This document shows positions 1-37,605 of a DNA stretch of 64,000 nt, in pieces; within the stretch, counting starts at the first letter, position 1, and each line of letters opens with the position of its first letter. This DNA is from Nannobrachium achirus. Its lineage: Eukaryota > Chordata > Actinopteri > Myctophiformes > Myctophidae. Below the pieces are notes generated by a model. It saw nothing but the letters and a program-made list of their open reading frames with translations, was not told the origin of the DNA and searched no databases. Location of the stretch: positions 3,702,444-3,766,443 of the forward strand of contig OY997642.1 of the NCBI GenBank assembly GCA_963921795.1, given 5' to 3'. The position numbers and the translations under genes were made by a program.

Positions 1-501
1 TCCGACCACCAAAACCTAACCTTAACCCTAACCCTAACCGCAGTAAAACTATGCCTAAACCTAACCCTAACCTCAGTAACCGTGACGCGGGTGATTATCT
101 AACCTGGTGATTATCTAACCCATTAAATTATTTGGACGCACCTGATTCCAATAGCTCTAATCTGTATTAATGTGATTTCTATGGGGTGCTTATGATAGCC
201 ATGTGTAATGGTCACCGTTTGACAGGTGAGGTGACACCACGGGAACATGGAAACATGGACAATCTAAGGCAGGCTCTTCAACTGCGGTGACTGGGCCAGA
301 CAGGATCGGTGAAAAGACTCTCCTCCACGGCCAAAGTGCCATGCGAAAGGACCAAATGCATGCAGGTGGAAAAAACATAGGCGAATACGCCTGACACCGT
401 ATTTTACTGGCATTTCTCCTTTTCTAACAATGGTTAAAATCAATCAATGAATAGGCAACAGTATAGCATTTAAATTGTATGCAAAAAGTATGCAGACTCA
501 C
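1..501. other. adhfe1 intron, 5' part cut by window edge
   Basis: Starts with short CCCTAA-like runs (about 20-80) followed by CTCAGTAACCGTGACG. The same composite recurs near 31321-31380, so it is a dispersed repeat, not a telomere. No coding signal recognised. Confidence 0.5.
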
Positions 502-26510
<26,009 letters not shown>

Positions 26511-26829
26511 TGTTACTTATTGTATTAATGTATAATAATCGTTACAGTGTAACAGTCTGAGCTGTGCAGGCTCTTTGAAGATGATGTGTGTGACTGTGTG
26601 TGAGTGTTGTTGTTGCTTCACTGCTAGAGGAGGAGGTGTGTTATCTTATGATCCCATGGGCCGGGAGGACGAGCTCTGTGATTGGCTGCCTGGGTTTGTT
26701 ATTATGTAAAACATCAATATCTTAACCTTTGAATTTTTAAAAACAAATATAAATAGGCTTTATATATTAAATCTGAGTGGGATTATATCTGCCAGTTGAT
26801 GGCATGCACTGTTTTGGCACTGTATAGGA

Positions 26830-27062
26830 TATTTTTTGCACTGTTTATTTTATTTTTTACTTACTTTTATTACTATATCTACTGATCCGTCTGTTATTCA
26901 ATGTTATATGAGATACTTCAATGGTTTCCTATGGAAATAAGCCTAATCTTTTCTAGGATCTCCTAATTTAGTTGACCTTGTACCAGTGAACTGTACCGTC
27001 ATGAAACTGTACCTTTTCCTATGCAAACTGACAATAAAGTCTTCAATCAATCAATCAATCAA
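26830..27062 (+). mobile_element. Retroposon 3' end with (AATC)n tail
   Basis: GTACCAGTGAACTGTACC through TGACAATAAAGTCTTC ending in AATC repeats. The reverse copy at about 54215-54460 shares these blocks. Confidence 0.65.
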
Positions 27063-27289
27063 TTGAATAAATATCTGACTGTAAGAATGTATTTGATAGA
27101 TTAATTTATCCACTTCTTTATATCAGTCAGTTTATTAAACAACATACGCTATTATATGAAACCTTTAAATGTATTCATCTCATATATTATATTTTGTTTA
27201 TTTATTAATTTTGCTGCAGCAGTTTTTCTCAGAAACAAACAAGTCCTCTCTGAAAACACGTGTCAGCCCCGTTGCCTGGCAGCTAACTA

Positions 27290-27410
27290 ACCAATAGCAG
27301 CGCGGATGTCCCTCCCCGGCTATGGGTTCTGGATTTGTCAGGTTGTGAAGCAGTGAGTGCGCCCCCTGCCGTTGACAACAGTGAAGGTATTGAGGTGAAA
27401 GTTGAGAGCA
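27290..27410. other. GC-rich intergenic patch
   Basis: A short region richer in G+C than its surroundings with an AACCAATAGCAG (CCAAT-type) motif and GCGCCCCCTGCCG. It could be a distal promoter or the remnant of one; nothing coding follows. Confidence 0.25.
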
Positions 27411-27565
27411 GAGCCAAAGCCTGCTGTTATGTTATGTTATGTATGCTGGTCACAGTCACAGCAGAGGACAGTAATAACTAGCAGTGTTGTAAAGTAACTA
27501 ATTACATTTACTTAAGTACTGTACTTAAAGGAGTAGTTCACCCTCAAAATGACTTTTTTTCAATA

Positions 27566-27937
27566 GGGTGTGCCAAATGTAGTTCTAAGAGCGGCCATTT
27601 CTTGGGTAAACACAGCCTTATGCCTCATTCACACTACAGATATATAGTTGAACGTTTTGCTTGGTAATTCAATGTAATCTCAATGGAAACCAGCTTTAAA
27701 GCTTTCAAAGCTTTGCTTGGAGCGTCTCCTGTATCTTTAAAGCTGGTTTCCATTGAGATTACATTGAATTACCAAGCTAAACGTTCAACTATATATCTGT
27801 AGTGTGAATGAGGCATTACACAGGTGTTTTGATTAGACTATAGCATTAGTTCTATGCAATCAAACAATTGAAACACCTGTGTTTTGACCCAAGAAATGGC
27901 CGCTAAGGACTACAATGACGTAGCCGCTGGCACACAC
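27566..27937. mobile_element. TA-duplication MITE (GGGTGTGCCA ends), itself interrupted
   Basis: Ends GGGTGTGCCA and TGGCACACAC with TA on both sides (27564-27565, 27938-27939). Removing 27621-27815 and one TTA leaves 174 bases, exactly the length of the uninterrupted copy at 39421-39594. Confidence 0.88.
27621..27815. mobile_element. Harbinger-like foldback MITE (TGCCTCATTCAC ends), TTA duplication
   Basis: 195 bases with long inverted arms starting TGCCTCATTCACACTACAGA. Flanked by TTA on both sides (27618-27620, 27816-27818). A second copy at 41395-41588 has TAA on both sides, so the target is TWA as in PIF/Harbinger. Confidence 0.9.
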
Positions 27938-28639
27938 TATTGATTACTCAAGCCATGGAGACTTGAGTTCAATTATATGTTTTAGTTTTTGTCACGTTCC
28001 TAAGAAAATAATTTGATTTCAATAAATGTACCCCATTGATTCCAGATGGGGACCTGGGTCCCCATCTGGAATCAATGGGGGTACATTTACTATATCCATA
28101 TTTTTGTCTTAGGAATGCGACAAAAAACAAAACATATTATTGAACTCAAGTCTCCATGGCATGAGTAATCAATAGAAAAGGTTATTTTGAGGGTGAACTA
28201 CTCTATAAGTAATTTTGAGGTATTTTTACTTTACTTTAGTATTTCCAATTACTAATACTTCTACTCCACTGCATCTCAGAGGAAAATATTGTAATTTTAC
28301 TCCATTAATTATTTGGAAACTTTAGTTACTAGTTACTTTAAAGATATACATTATAATATTATAAAACATACATTAACCACTTTAGCCCTATTTTATCCCG
28401 AGGTGATGTGACGCGTTGAGAGCTTGTAGATCTGTTATTTTCAAACATTTTATACTTTTACTTTTGGTACTTTAAGAAGTACTTTTTGATGCCAATACTT
28501 TCATACTTTTACTCAAGTACATTTTAAATTCCAGACTTTTACTTGTAACAGAGTACATCTACATTGCAGTATTGATACTTTTACTTATTAGACATTTGAG
28601 TACTTTTTCCAACACTGGTAATAAGTATATATACTCAAG

Positions 28640-28901
28640 AAGTGGTGTAAAGTAACTAAGTAAATGTACTCAAGGCACTGTACTTAAAGAGTAGTTCACC
28701 CCCAAATGACTTTTTTTTTTCATATTGATTACTCACACCATCCATGAAGACTTGAGTTCGATAATATTTTAACTTACTGTACATTCCTATGACAATAATT
28801 TGATTACAATAAATTCACCCCCATTGGTTTCGGATGGGGACCCATATTATACATTTGGGTCCCCTTTCGATATCAATGGGGGAATGTGACAAATACAAAA
28901 A

Positions 28902-28942
<41 letters not shown>

Positions 28943-29150
28943 GAACTCAAGTCTCCATGGCGTGAGTAATCAATTTGGGGAAAAAAAAGTAATTTGGGGG
29001 TGAACTACTCCTTTAATTAGAAACAATTTTGAGGGAGTTTTACTTAAGTCTAGTGTGTCAAATTTTACTTGTACAGTAACAGAGCATTTCATCATTACAG
29101 TATTGATACTTTTTACATAAAACCTTTTTTCCACCACTGCACCCAAGTGT
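28640..29150. mobile_element. hAT-type MITE, copy B, with inserted TTAA element
   Basis: AAGTGGTGTAAAGTAACTAA start and CCTTTTTTCCACCACTG end. The element 28688-29012 sits at the same GTACTTAA position as in copy A, so A and B either share one ancestral composite or mark an insertion hot spot. Confidence 0.75.
28688..29012. mobile_element. TTAA-type element (AGAGTAGTTCACC ends), uninterrupted copy
   Basis: TTAA at 28684-28687 and 29013-29016. Ends AGAGTAGTTCACCC and GGGTGAACTACTCCT. It contains a (TA)n tract near 28908-28940. Confidence 0.85.
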
Positions 29151-29180
29151 TCTTAAGTGCATTTCTTCTTAATATCAATG

Positions 29181-29299
<119 letters not shown>

Positions 29300-29992
29300 A
29301 CACTAGGGTTTATGTGATTAATTCTGTTAAATATCTTGCACCTAATGTAAGCTGTAACATGTTTGTTGGCCTTCTTGTTTGCACTATGAAATCTAGTGTC
29401 AGAAATTAAGTACAATGAATGAACAGAATAGAACCACATTATCATAATTCTCTAGTGTAAAAATGTGTATCTTCCTCTGAAACTGCCTCAATATTTCCAA
29501 GTCTTTGGTAATAAAACACACAAAGGAGCAACAACATACAAGATAATTTGTATTCATAATAATAAAATCGTCACATTTGTGGATTATTCTCCTGAATGCT
29601 CCAAAAACATTCAAACAGTTTGGTTTCTGATCACCCAGTGCACACACCAGATGATTCCACATCCACACAAACAAAACACATACAGAATCAACACTGTTGA
29701 CACTTTGAGCTACAACCTGAAATATGCAAAGAAAGAAAGAAAAGAAGAATAGGGGTTAATGATGTGTAGGGCGGCTGTAGGCTATGGTTGCTGACAAGAC
29801 AATGCATATCTATGACACAACACAGTCTCATGTCTCATGTAGACAGGCAGGCAGGCATGCATCGAGATGCACTCAATCTGTAATCGGATTAATCAGCAAA
29901 AAGTTGGGGAAACATGCATACAAAAAAAAAGAAGACATGTGGGAGTAGCAATTGTCCAGACAGAGACAACCCTTACCCCAAATAACAACACC

Positions 29993-30504
29993 CAGGGTTC
30001 CCACACATCTTTACCAATTAATTTCCAAAACCTTTCCAGAATATTTAACCCGATTTCCAGGACTATATAACAATAATTCAGCTCAATAACTGGTCGCTTA
30101 CTCCTATGCGCAATGCCCAAAGACAAGTAGTGTATGCCAGTGGTTCTCAACGTTTTCAGGCCGTGATCCCCGAAATAATCATATTTGAAGTGGGGACCCG
30201 GCACCCTGACGAGCACAAGCATTTTATTGCGAAAATAGCCGATCTACATGCCCACAACGCCTCGCGTTGTGAGCATGTAGATCTGCTATTTTCACAATTT
30301 CTGCCTCTAATATTTGACAATTTGGCCAATGTTTAATCTGTCATTTCAGAGGTATTAACAAAATCAATAACCAAAGACAATGCTTTGCAATTTTTTCCAG
30401 GACCTTCCAGGACCCTTGATCAATTCCAAAACTTTTCCAGGACTGGAAAAATATTTTTCAAATTTCAGAATATTTCCAGGAATTTCATGACCGTGGGAAC
30501 CCTG
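29993..30504. mobile_element. hAT-like element (CAGGGTTCCCAC ends) with nested hairpin element
   Basis: Ends CAGGGTTCCCACAC and CCGTGGGAACCCTG with CTTTCCAG-rich interior. Inside, from about 30140, is a CAGTGGTTCTCAACG fragment with a hairpin at 30226-30300 (arms CATGCYCACAACGC/GCGTTGTGAGCATG). Confidence 0.75.
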
Positions 30505-30966
30505 AACACCTGAAATGTGAAAGAAATAACGTGTATCATTAGTGTGGTACAGGGGTCGTCGTCATGCTGGCTCGTGGTGGACATTCTTTGTCATCCAAAA
30601 TGAGTGGACACTGGACAATAATATTACCAGAAACACAGCCCTGAATGACCACTACAGGTCTGTAACTCTGAGAGTGTTCAAATGGAACGGTCCGTGCAAA
30701 TAAAACATGTCAGAACCACTAGTACTGGTTGGACTCCTAATGTTCCATGAGTGTCATTTAGTGAATCGGTTTCATACATATTGTGAAGAAAACCCAGAGA
30801 CTTGACGTTCAGTAATTGGGTCTTATGATCAAAATAAGAACATTATAATTAATGGTGGGTAGGAAAGAAAATCTTAAATTTTACAAGGACAAATCTTTGC
30901 CACGGACACATTTTGTCCGTCTACGGACATATTGAAGACACCTGTGAGGTTCAATCCTGAGACACA

Positions 30967-31098
30967 GCATTCTAGCTCTGGAGCCAGGAGGAAGAGAAAA
31001 CGTGGCAGTGGACTACTTCTGGTTGAGCCAGGAGAAAGATAAAATGTGGCAGCGGACTACTTCTGGTTGAGCCAGGAGAAAGAGAAAACGTGGCGGGG
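30967..31098. repeat. 44-base tandem triplication of the trim55 C-terminal coding end
   Basis: Units start near 30967, 31011 and 31055. The last is the real end of the coding sequence ([11 protein letters not shown]-stop); the other two lie in the 3' UTR and still read GGCTCAACCAGAAGTAGTCC or a decayed form. Confidence 0.9.
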
Positions 31099-31140
31099 TC
31101 CGTCTACGTCCTCTCCACCGCCGCTGGGATCTGAGGAGGC
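31057..31140 (-). CDS. trim55: trim55 exon 10 (C-terminus and stop)
   Basis: 27 codons and [23 protein letters not shown] then FSWLNQK. The FSFSWLN ending is the conserved C-terminus of TRIM55. Acceptor TTTCAG. Confidence 0.9.
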   Translation of the reverse strand, partial: ASSDPSGGGEDVDGPRHVFSFSWLNQK

Positions 31141-34100
31141 CTGAAATCAAAGCAAACATGAGAATGTATTATTTAGTCAAGTGGCTTAAAGGAGTAGTTC
31201 ACTACTGTAAGTCTAAGTTACAGGGTGCACGTTGTTTCGGCCACAGACTATTGGGCCACAGTACTCTCGCATATGATTACCGGGTCCGCATCAGTGTGCC
31301 GACAGGCCGGTATTCCGACACTAAAACTAACCCTAACTCTAACCCTAACCCTAAACTTAACCTCAGTAACCGTGACGAGTAACTAACCTGCCGACGCTAG
31401 TCGGAACAGCGGCCCGTCGGGATATTGAGAGGAACCCATGATTACCACAGATAAGCTCTAAAAGTGTGAAAAACATATTTTTCATTTCACTGGGTCTTTA
31501 AGTAAACCAAACACTGCTGTTGTGCAGGCTTTTATACTCATAAAACATAACACACATAAACGGCCTCAAACTCTCTCTTAACTACTTCGACCTCATGAAT
31601 CAAGTAAAAGAGGGGCGAGGTTGTTTTTTTCACCTGTGGTTGGCTGGCTGCTGTGGCCTGGGACGGAGTGGCGGGGGACGTGGGGAACGCCACAGGCGGA
31701 GTGGCCTGAGACGGAGCCTGGGACGTGGGGAATGCCACAGGCGGAGTGGCCTGGGAAGGAGCCTGGGACGAGGGGAACGCCACAGGCGGAGTGGCCTGAG
31801 ACGGAGCCTGGGACGAGGGGAACGCCACAGGCGGAGTGGCCTGGGAAGGAGCCTGGGACGAGGGGAAGGCCACAGGCGGAGTGGCCTGAGACGGAGCCTG
31901 GGACGGGGGGAACGCCACCGGGGGAGTGGCACTCAGACCCTCGGCAGGTCTCTGGTGCTGGGAGGGCAGTGGGGGGAAGGCCACGCTTCCGGCCCCCAGC
32001 GGCTGAGTGGGGAAGGCCACGCTCCCCCCCACGGCCCCCATCGGCTGAGTGGGGAAGGCCACGCTCCCCACGGCCCCCAGCGGCTGAGTGGGGAAGGCCA
32101 CGCTCCCCACGGCCCCCAGCGGCTGAGTGGGGAAGGCCACGCTCCCCACGGCCCCCAGCGGGGGCTGAGGGCTCCTGGGAGACGGGACGGCAGAGCTTCC
32201 CGACAGAAGGGGAGGCTGTGGACTCCTGGCGACGGGCACACTGGCAGAGCCCGCTGCTGGCTGGGGAGGCAGCGGGCTTTTAGGCACGGGGGGCATAGCT
32301 GTGCCCCCTACTAGTGACTGGGGGGGTTGTGGACTTTTAGGCAGCGGGGGCAGAGTTGCGCCCCCTACTAGTGACTGTGGGGGCAGGGGACTCTTGGGGA
32401 CCCCTACTGGCTGGGGGAGCGCAGCGGTGGGGACCTCCAGCATTAGTTCCTCTTCACTCTCCTCGTCCTCCTCTTCGTCGGCTGAAAACAAACAAACAAA
32501 CAAACACATGTTTAGTGTAGTTCTAGGACTGAGGAGTACAACAACCTGTATGTAACAAGCTCATGAACAAGGTTTAAAATCCAGACCAGGACAAAGGTGT
32601 TTGATACTGCCTCATGGCTGAGTTCTGAACTTTTTGTAAGAATTCTGAAGGCCAGATCCCTCCTCCAGTAATCTGCCCACAGAGACCCTTTAGGTCTACA
32701 TTCATGCACACTGCCGTATAAAGTAGCTGAAGCAGTGAATGGTAAATGTTGCATTTATATAGCGCCTTTATCCAAGGTGCTTTACAGAGATTGTGCATTA
32801 CATTCACCCATTCACACATCGATGGCAGAGGAAACCATGCAAGGCACCAACCTGCTCACCAGGAGCAACTAGGGGTTCAGAGTCTTGCTCAAGGACTCTT
32901 CCACACTAACTCTGGGGGAGCCTGGGATCGAACTGGGAACCCTTCGGGAAGTTGGGAACCCTCTGTGTTCTAATGACGGCCACTCTACCCCTGAGCCACT
33001 GCCGACCCGAACATGTTGAAAATGTTGTGATGTATTGTTGTAGGTTCTTACATCTGATGAAGCTGAGGCTCTCCTCTGTATTATTATGGAGTTATGATGT
33101 ATTAATGTGGGTTCTACTGTATGATGTAGCTGAAGCAGTGAACAAACATGTTATGATGTATTAATGTGTGTTCTTACGTATGATGAAGCTGAGATCGTGC
33201 AGGGCTCTCCTCTGACGCTCAAAGTTGGTGGTGAAGTGATCAAAGATCTCGTATCCTCGCTCCACCTTCTCCAGGTGAGACGTGTTGGTTCCCTCGATGA
33301 TCCTAGACAAAACACAACACATTTAGTAACCTTTAAAAAGACTAATCCGCCACTATGTATTAGTATTAGTAGGTATTGTCAAAGTCCTAGATCAGGGGTT
33401 CCCATACTTTTTTGTCTCAGGGCACCATATGAATATTTTTTTAATCCGAGGCACCCCTTCATTATAATTTTCACTCCCAGCACCTTAAATTTATAGAATA
33501 TCGTCGTAGTCGGGTGGAAACCCGGTTTGGAATGTCCAAAACCTTTCTTTTTGTATTTATCATCTATAAAATGTACTAAACTAGTGAAAACAGCCGATCT
33601 ACAAGCTCGTTGTGAGCTTGTAGATCGGCTGTTCACTAGTTTTGTGCGACCGAGGTTTCTGCCCGACAGTGACGATATTTTAGTGATTATGTTGCGAGGA
33701 AAACGTTGAGATAACAGCCATGTTGGTTAGAACTGACTGAAAATAACTTTGTACTTCAAGTTTAAAATGATACTAAATATTTCTTCAAGTGTCCAAATAA
33801 ATTCCAAATATTATCAAATGATCTCGCGGCACCCCTGGACTGCTGTCGCGGCACCCCAGGGTGCCCCGTCACCCCTGGACTGCTGTCACGGCACCCCAGG
33901 GTGCCCTGTCACCCCAGGGTGCCCCGTCACCCACTTTGAAAACCCCTGCCCTAGATCAGAGGTTCTCAAATATGTTTGCATCAGGGCATCCTTGTACAGT
34001 AAATACTATTTGAATCCATGGCACCACTGAATTAAAGTGTTACTTTACAGCACCTTACATTTATGTCAAATATACAGTGTGTCACTGGGACAACTCTTTT

Positions 34101-37100
34101 TTTATCATTACATTTTTTATTGTTTTACACATTATATACAAACAATAACAACAACAACAAATTACAAGTAATAAATCAACTTCAATATCAATCCCCCCTC
34201 CCAACCCACCCCTCCATTGTCCACGTACAATTCACACATTCGATCCATAGAATTATCTATTCAGCAGGTTTTTCAGTTCAGATATCAGGTCTGTCCACAA
34301 TGTCAATGTTCCTTGTTGTGCTTGATTAATCCTTGCAGAAGAAAGCTCAAGATAAGAAATATCCAGAAAACTCCTCAGCCAATGTGTCTCTGAAATGTCA
34401 TGAGGAGGATTCCATCTCTGAACGATAATCTTTTTGGCTGCTGTCAGACCCGCAAGCCAGACTTTCCGGGTTTTTTCCCTAAGATGTAGTTTAGAATCAT
34501 CGTTCAAAAGATGCACGAATGGGTCTACTGGAAACTGTACCTCTGTTAGGTCCGATATAGTCCTTATGACCTTTCCCCAAAACTCAGAGATTCCCGGACA
34601 TGTCACTGGGACAACTTGAGAGAATATCTGTTTCCATTACAGGGCAGATCGAAAATAACTTTTATATTTGGCGTTTAACCACTTAAACCCCAGCATCCCT
34701 AGTATTCTGGAGGGAACATTCACTCTACAAGTTCACGTGTCAAAACGTGTCGCAATGTGACGCGGTGTGAGCTTGCAGATCTGCTATTTTTGGTGGTGTA
34801 GACTGAAAAATATCACACCAAGTACAGTGCAACTCTGGTCCGTTTCGCAAAGTTTAGAGCAGGGGTGCCCACACTTTTTTGACTTGAGAGCTACTTTTAA
34901 AATGACCAGCTCACCACCCCACCCACTGGTGTTAAATACTGTATAAGACAAACATCACTTAGAATGGGAAATAGTGGGGGAAAAAAGTCTTCATCTCATT
35001 CTGTGAGGAAGTGGTAGGTTTTCGGGTTCTTTTCAATGCTACTGACTCTTGATAACAATGCTTTGCATTGGGGTTTGCATACTTTAGAAGCCATGAAGGG
35101 AGCTGATCAAGTCACCTCAATTCAAGTGACAGATGCCAAAAAGATGTGATTTTAGTTTATACATATATTTTAACTGTTAGTTTTTTGGGGGGGTATGTCA
35201 TGTGGTCTACCTGCACAGCCTTAAAGGGGAAGACCACCCATTTTCAATATTGAACTATGTATATAATATACCTTAGAGGAGTTGTGTGGAAATAGAAAAA
35301 AGTTCACCCCCTTCTGTGTTGCCTAGAACTGGAGGGTTGATTTTGTAAAGTACAATGGTGTGATGTCATCAAGTTGTACTTTACAATACAAAACCCAAAA
35401 TCAATCCTCCACTTCTAGGCAACACAGAAGAGGGGGAACTTTTTTTCTATTTCCACACAACTCCTCTGAGTTATATTAATGACATAGTTCAATATTGAAA
35501 ATGGGTGGTCTTCCCCTTTAATGACCTACTGGTAGATCACAATCTACCTTTTGGGCACCCCTGGTCTAGAGGGTTTCAGTGGATAAACTGAAGTGATGCT
35601 GATCAATTCTAAATATTATCAAAGTACTCTGAGGCACCCCTGGACATGCGTCACAGCATCCCGTCCTAAATGATAAGCTGACCAGAGCCAAACCTGTGCA
35701 GCTTGTATTTTTATGTTTTAATTGTATAACTGATTTATTTTTTATAATCATTTTGGTGCTTACTATAACATGTACAAGGGGTTACCTTGAGATCGACCAA
35801 CATTTTAAAGATGTTGCACAAACACTGTTTAGTTGTCTCCCCAACAGTGAGTGTGTCAGATTGTGTCCACTAGAGGGGGCTGTGGTACAACTCTAACTTT
35901 ATCCTGTGAGTATTGCTTTTAGAACATCCTTGATCCACTCCACACCACACATGTTCAAGACATTATTCTACCAAATGGGGGGTTGATTAGTACAGAAGCA
36001 TGGAACACACATGTCCAGAAAGAACATTAATTAACTCATTTGATATTTATCAACTGAACAATATAATTAAATGCCTTGAAGTATCTCACACACATGCAAA
36101 CGCATGCATGCTTTACATGAATGTGTTCAGTGACAGGCACAATGCAGCACAACAAGTCAACAACCATTCCTTAACATCATCAATAGGTTTGATTAAAAAC
36201 AATCATTCCTTAACATCATCAACAGGTTTGATTAGAAGTTCTTACTTTTGTAGAAGAGGTTTGGCATCCTGAAAGAGACATGAACATAGTGGTTAGATTG
36301 TTTTGATAATATATTATCTGTTATCTGGGGGTCCTTGAAAATATGTCTGTCTGTTTTTGTTGAAGGCCTGCTGTCACGCCCGAAATTATAATAGTATGAT
36401 ACAGTAGGTCACGTGGTTTTTCTGGAAACGGTCTGAATCTAAATGTCCCATCGCCCGCAGCGTAGCCCCCTCCACTGCCTGCCTACCAATACCAGCCGGG
36501 AGCTTATTGAATCCATAGGAGGAGATGTGCGCAGGGAGGAGGATTCTTGGTCAGAATCAGCCTGTCTTTTCTCTTCTCCCTGTTTTCTTTGTGTACGCGC
36601 GCGCGCGTGTGTGGCCGTGTGGCTGTGCGATGCGACTCAAGTGAGCGTGTGAGGACAGAGCTAGCGGGGGCTACGGGCAGCGGGGGAAATGTGGCCCCCC
36701 GCATTTAGAGCCCTGCTGCCCGGAGAGAGGCAACATCCCCTCTCGGTGAATACATCGTATTCACCATTTCAACAATTAAACATAAACAAGCATATTCACA
36801 TGAACTATGGTGAAGTAACAACCAGATTTGGGTGGAAATATAATTTTGATATGCACAGATTTATATATAAATTTGTGTCTTTAGCTTTAGCTTTAGTGCT
36901 CGCCCAGTTTTTCTTTTTTTTTTCTTTCTTTTTTTAAACTGTACACTGTTACACTGTATGGTATTGTTGTTGTTGGGACTTGTCTTGTGTGGCCTGCATG
37001 GTATGTGGGTCCACACTCCTGTCGGTCACTGTGACCATGTCTTTGTGTAATAAGGCTGAGATGCTCCTGGCACAAGCATTTCATTGTATCTGTACCTGTA

Positions 37101-37425
37101 TGGATATGTGTGACAATAAACCTGAACCTGAACCTGAACCTGAACCTGAACCTGAACCTGAACCTGAACCTGAACAGCACTGTGGGAGCAGAGAAGTTGC
37201 TTTCTGGGGGCTGCGAGAGCGGCCCTGCGGGCGATGGGAAGGGAATGTACATTGTACAGACATTCAGTAAGTAACAGTCAATTAATTAATTTGATTGGCT
37301 TATCGCGCATTCTCACAATGAAATCAAAAAAGATATTAACTTGTTTTTAAGATGATTTCTTAAGGTGACAGTACCCCTTTAGGTGACATAGCCCCTTTAA
37401 AGTGGGTTGTCTGCATTCAATTAAA

Positions 37426-37463
<38 letters not shown>

Positions 37464-37573
37464 CTTATTTACTGATGTACTACTTTTGCCAAATACATCT
37501 CCCCCACAGGATCAATAAAGGTATATCTGTGTGCGTGTGCGTGTGTGTGTGTGTGTGCATGCGTGTGCGTGTG

Positions 37574-37605
<32 letters not shown>

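Larger units (their letters stand above)
27529..28203. mobile_element. TTAA-type element (AGGAGTAGTTCACCC ends) with two nested MITEs
   Basis: Starts after TTAA (27525-27528) with AGGAGTAGTTCACCCTCAAA and ends GGGTGAACTACTC. The right flank TATAA is decayed. The copy at 28688-29012 lacks the inner insertions. Confidence 0.8.
27482..28617. mobile_element. hAT-type MITE (GTAAAGTAACTAA ends), copy A, with nested insertions
   Basis: Left GTAAAGTAACTAATTACATT and right TGAGTACTTTTTCCAACACT, the ends of a very common fish MITE family. Interrupted at GTACTTAA by the element 27529-28203. A half hairpin is near 28412-28440. Confidence 0.75.

Noticed and set aside
20-80. CCCTAA runs as an interstitial telomere
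   Set aside because: Short and imperfect, and the same composite sequence with CTCAGTAACCGTGACG occurs at 31321, so it is part of a dispersed repeat.
31560-31633. Reading trim55 exon 9 on to the in-frame stop at 31538
   Set aside because: The CAG/GTGAAA donor at 31634 keeps phase with an exon at 31140 that encodes the conserved TRIM55 C-terminus, so splicing is the better model.
31595-32314. Plus-strand frames of 220-239 codons rich in Arg/Gly
   Set aside because: Shadows of trim55 exon 9 on the other strand; the minus frame joins correctly to the exons on both sides.
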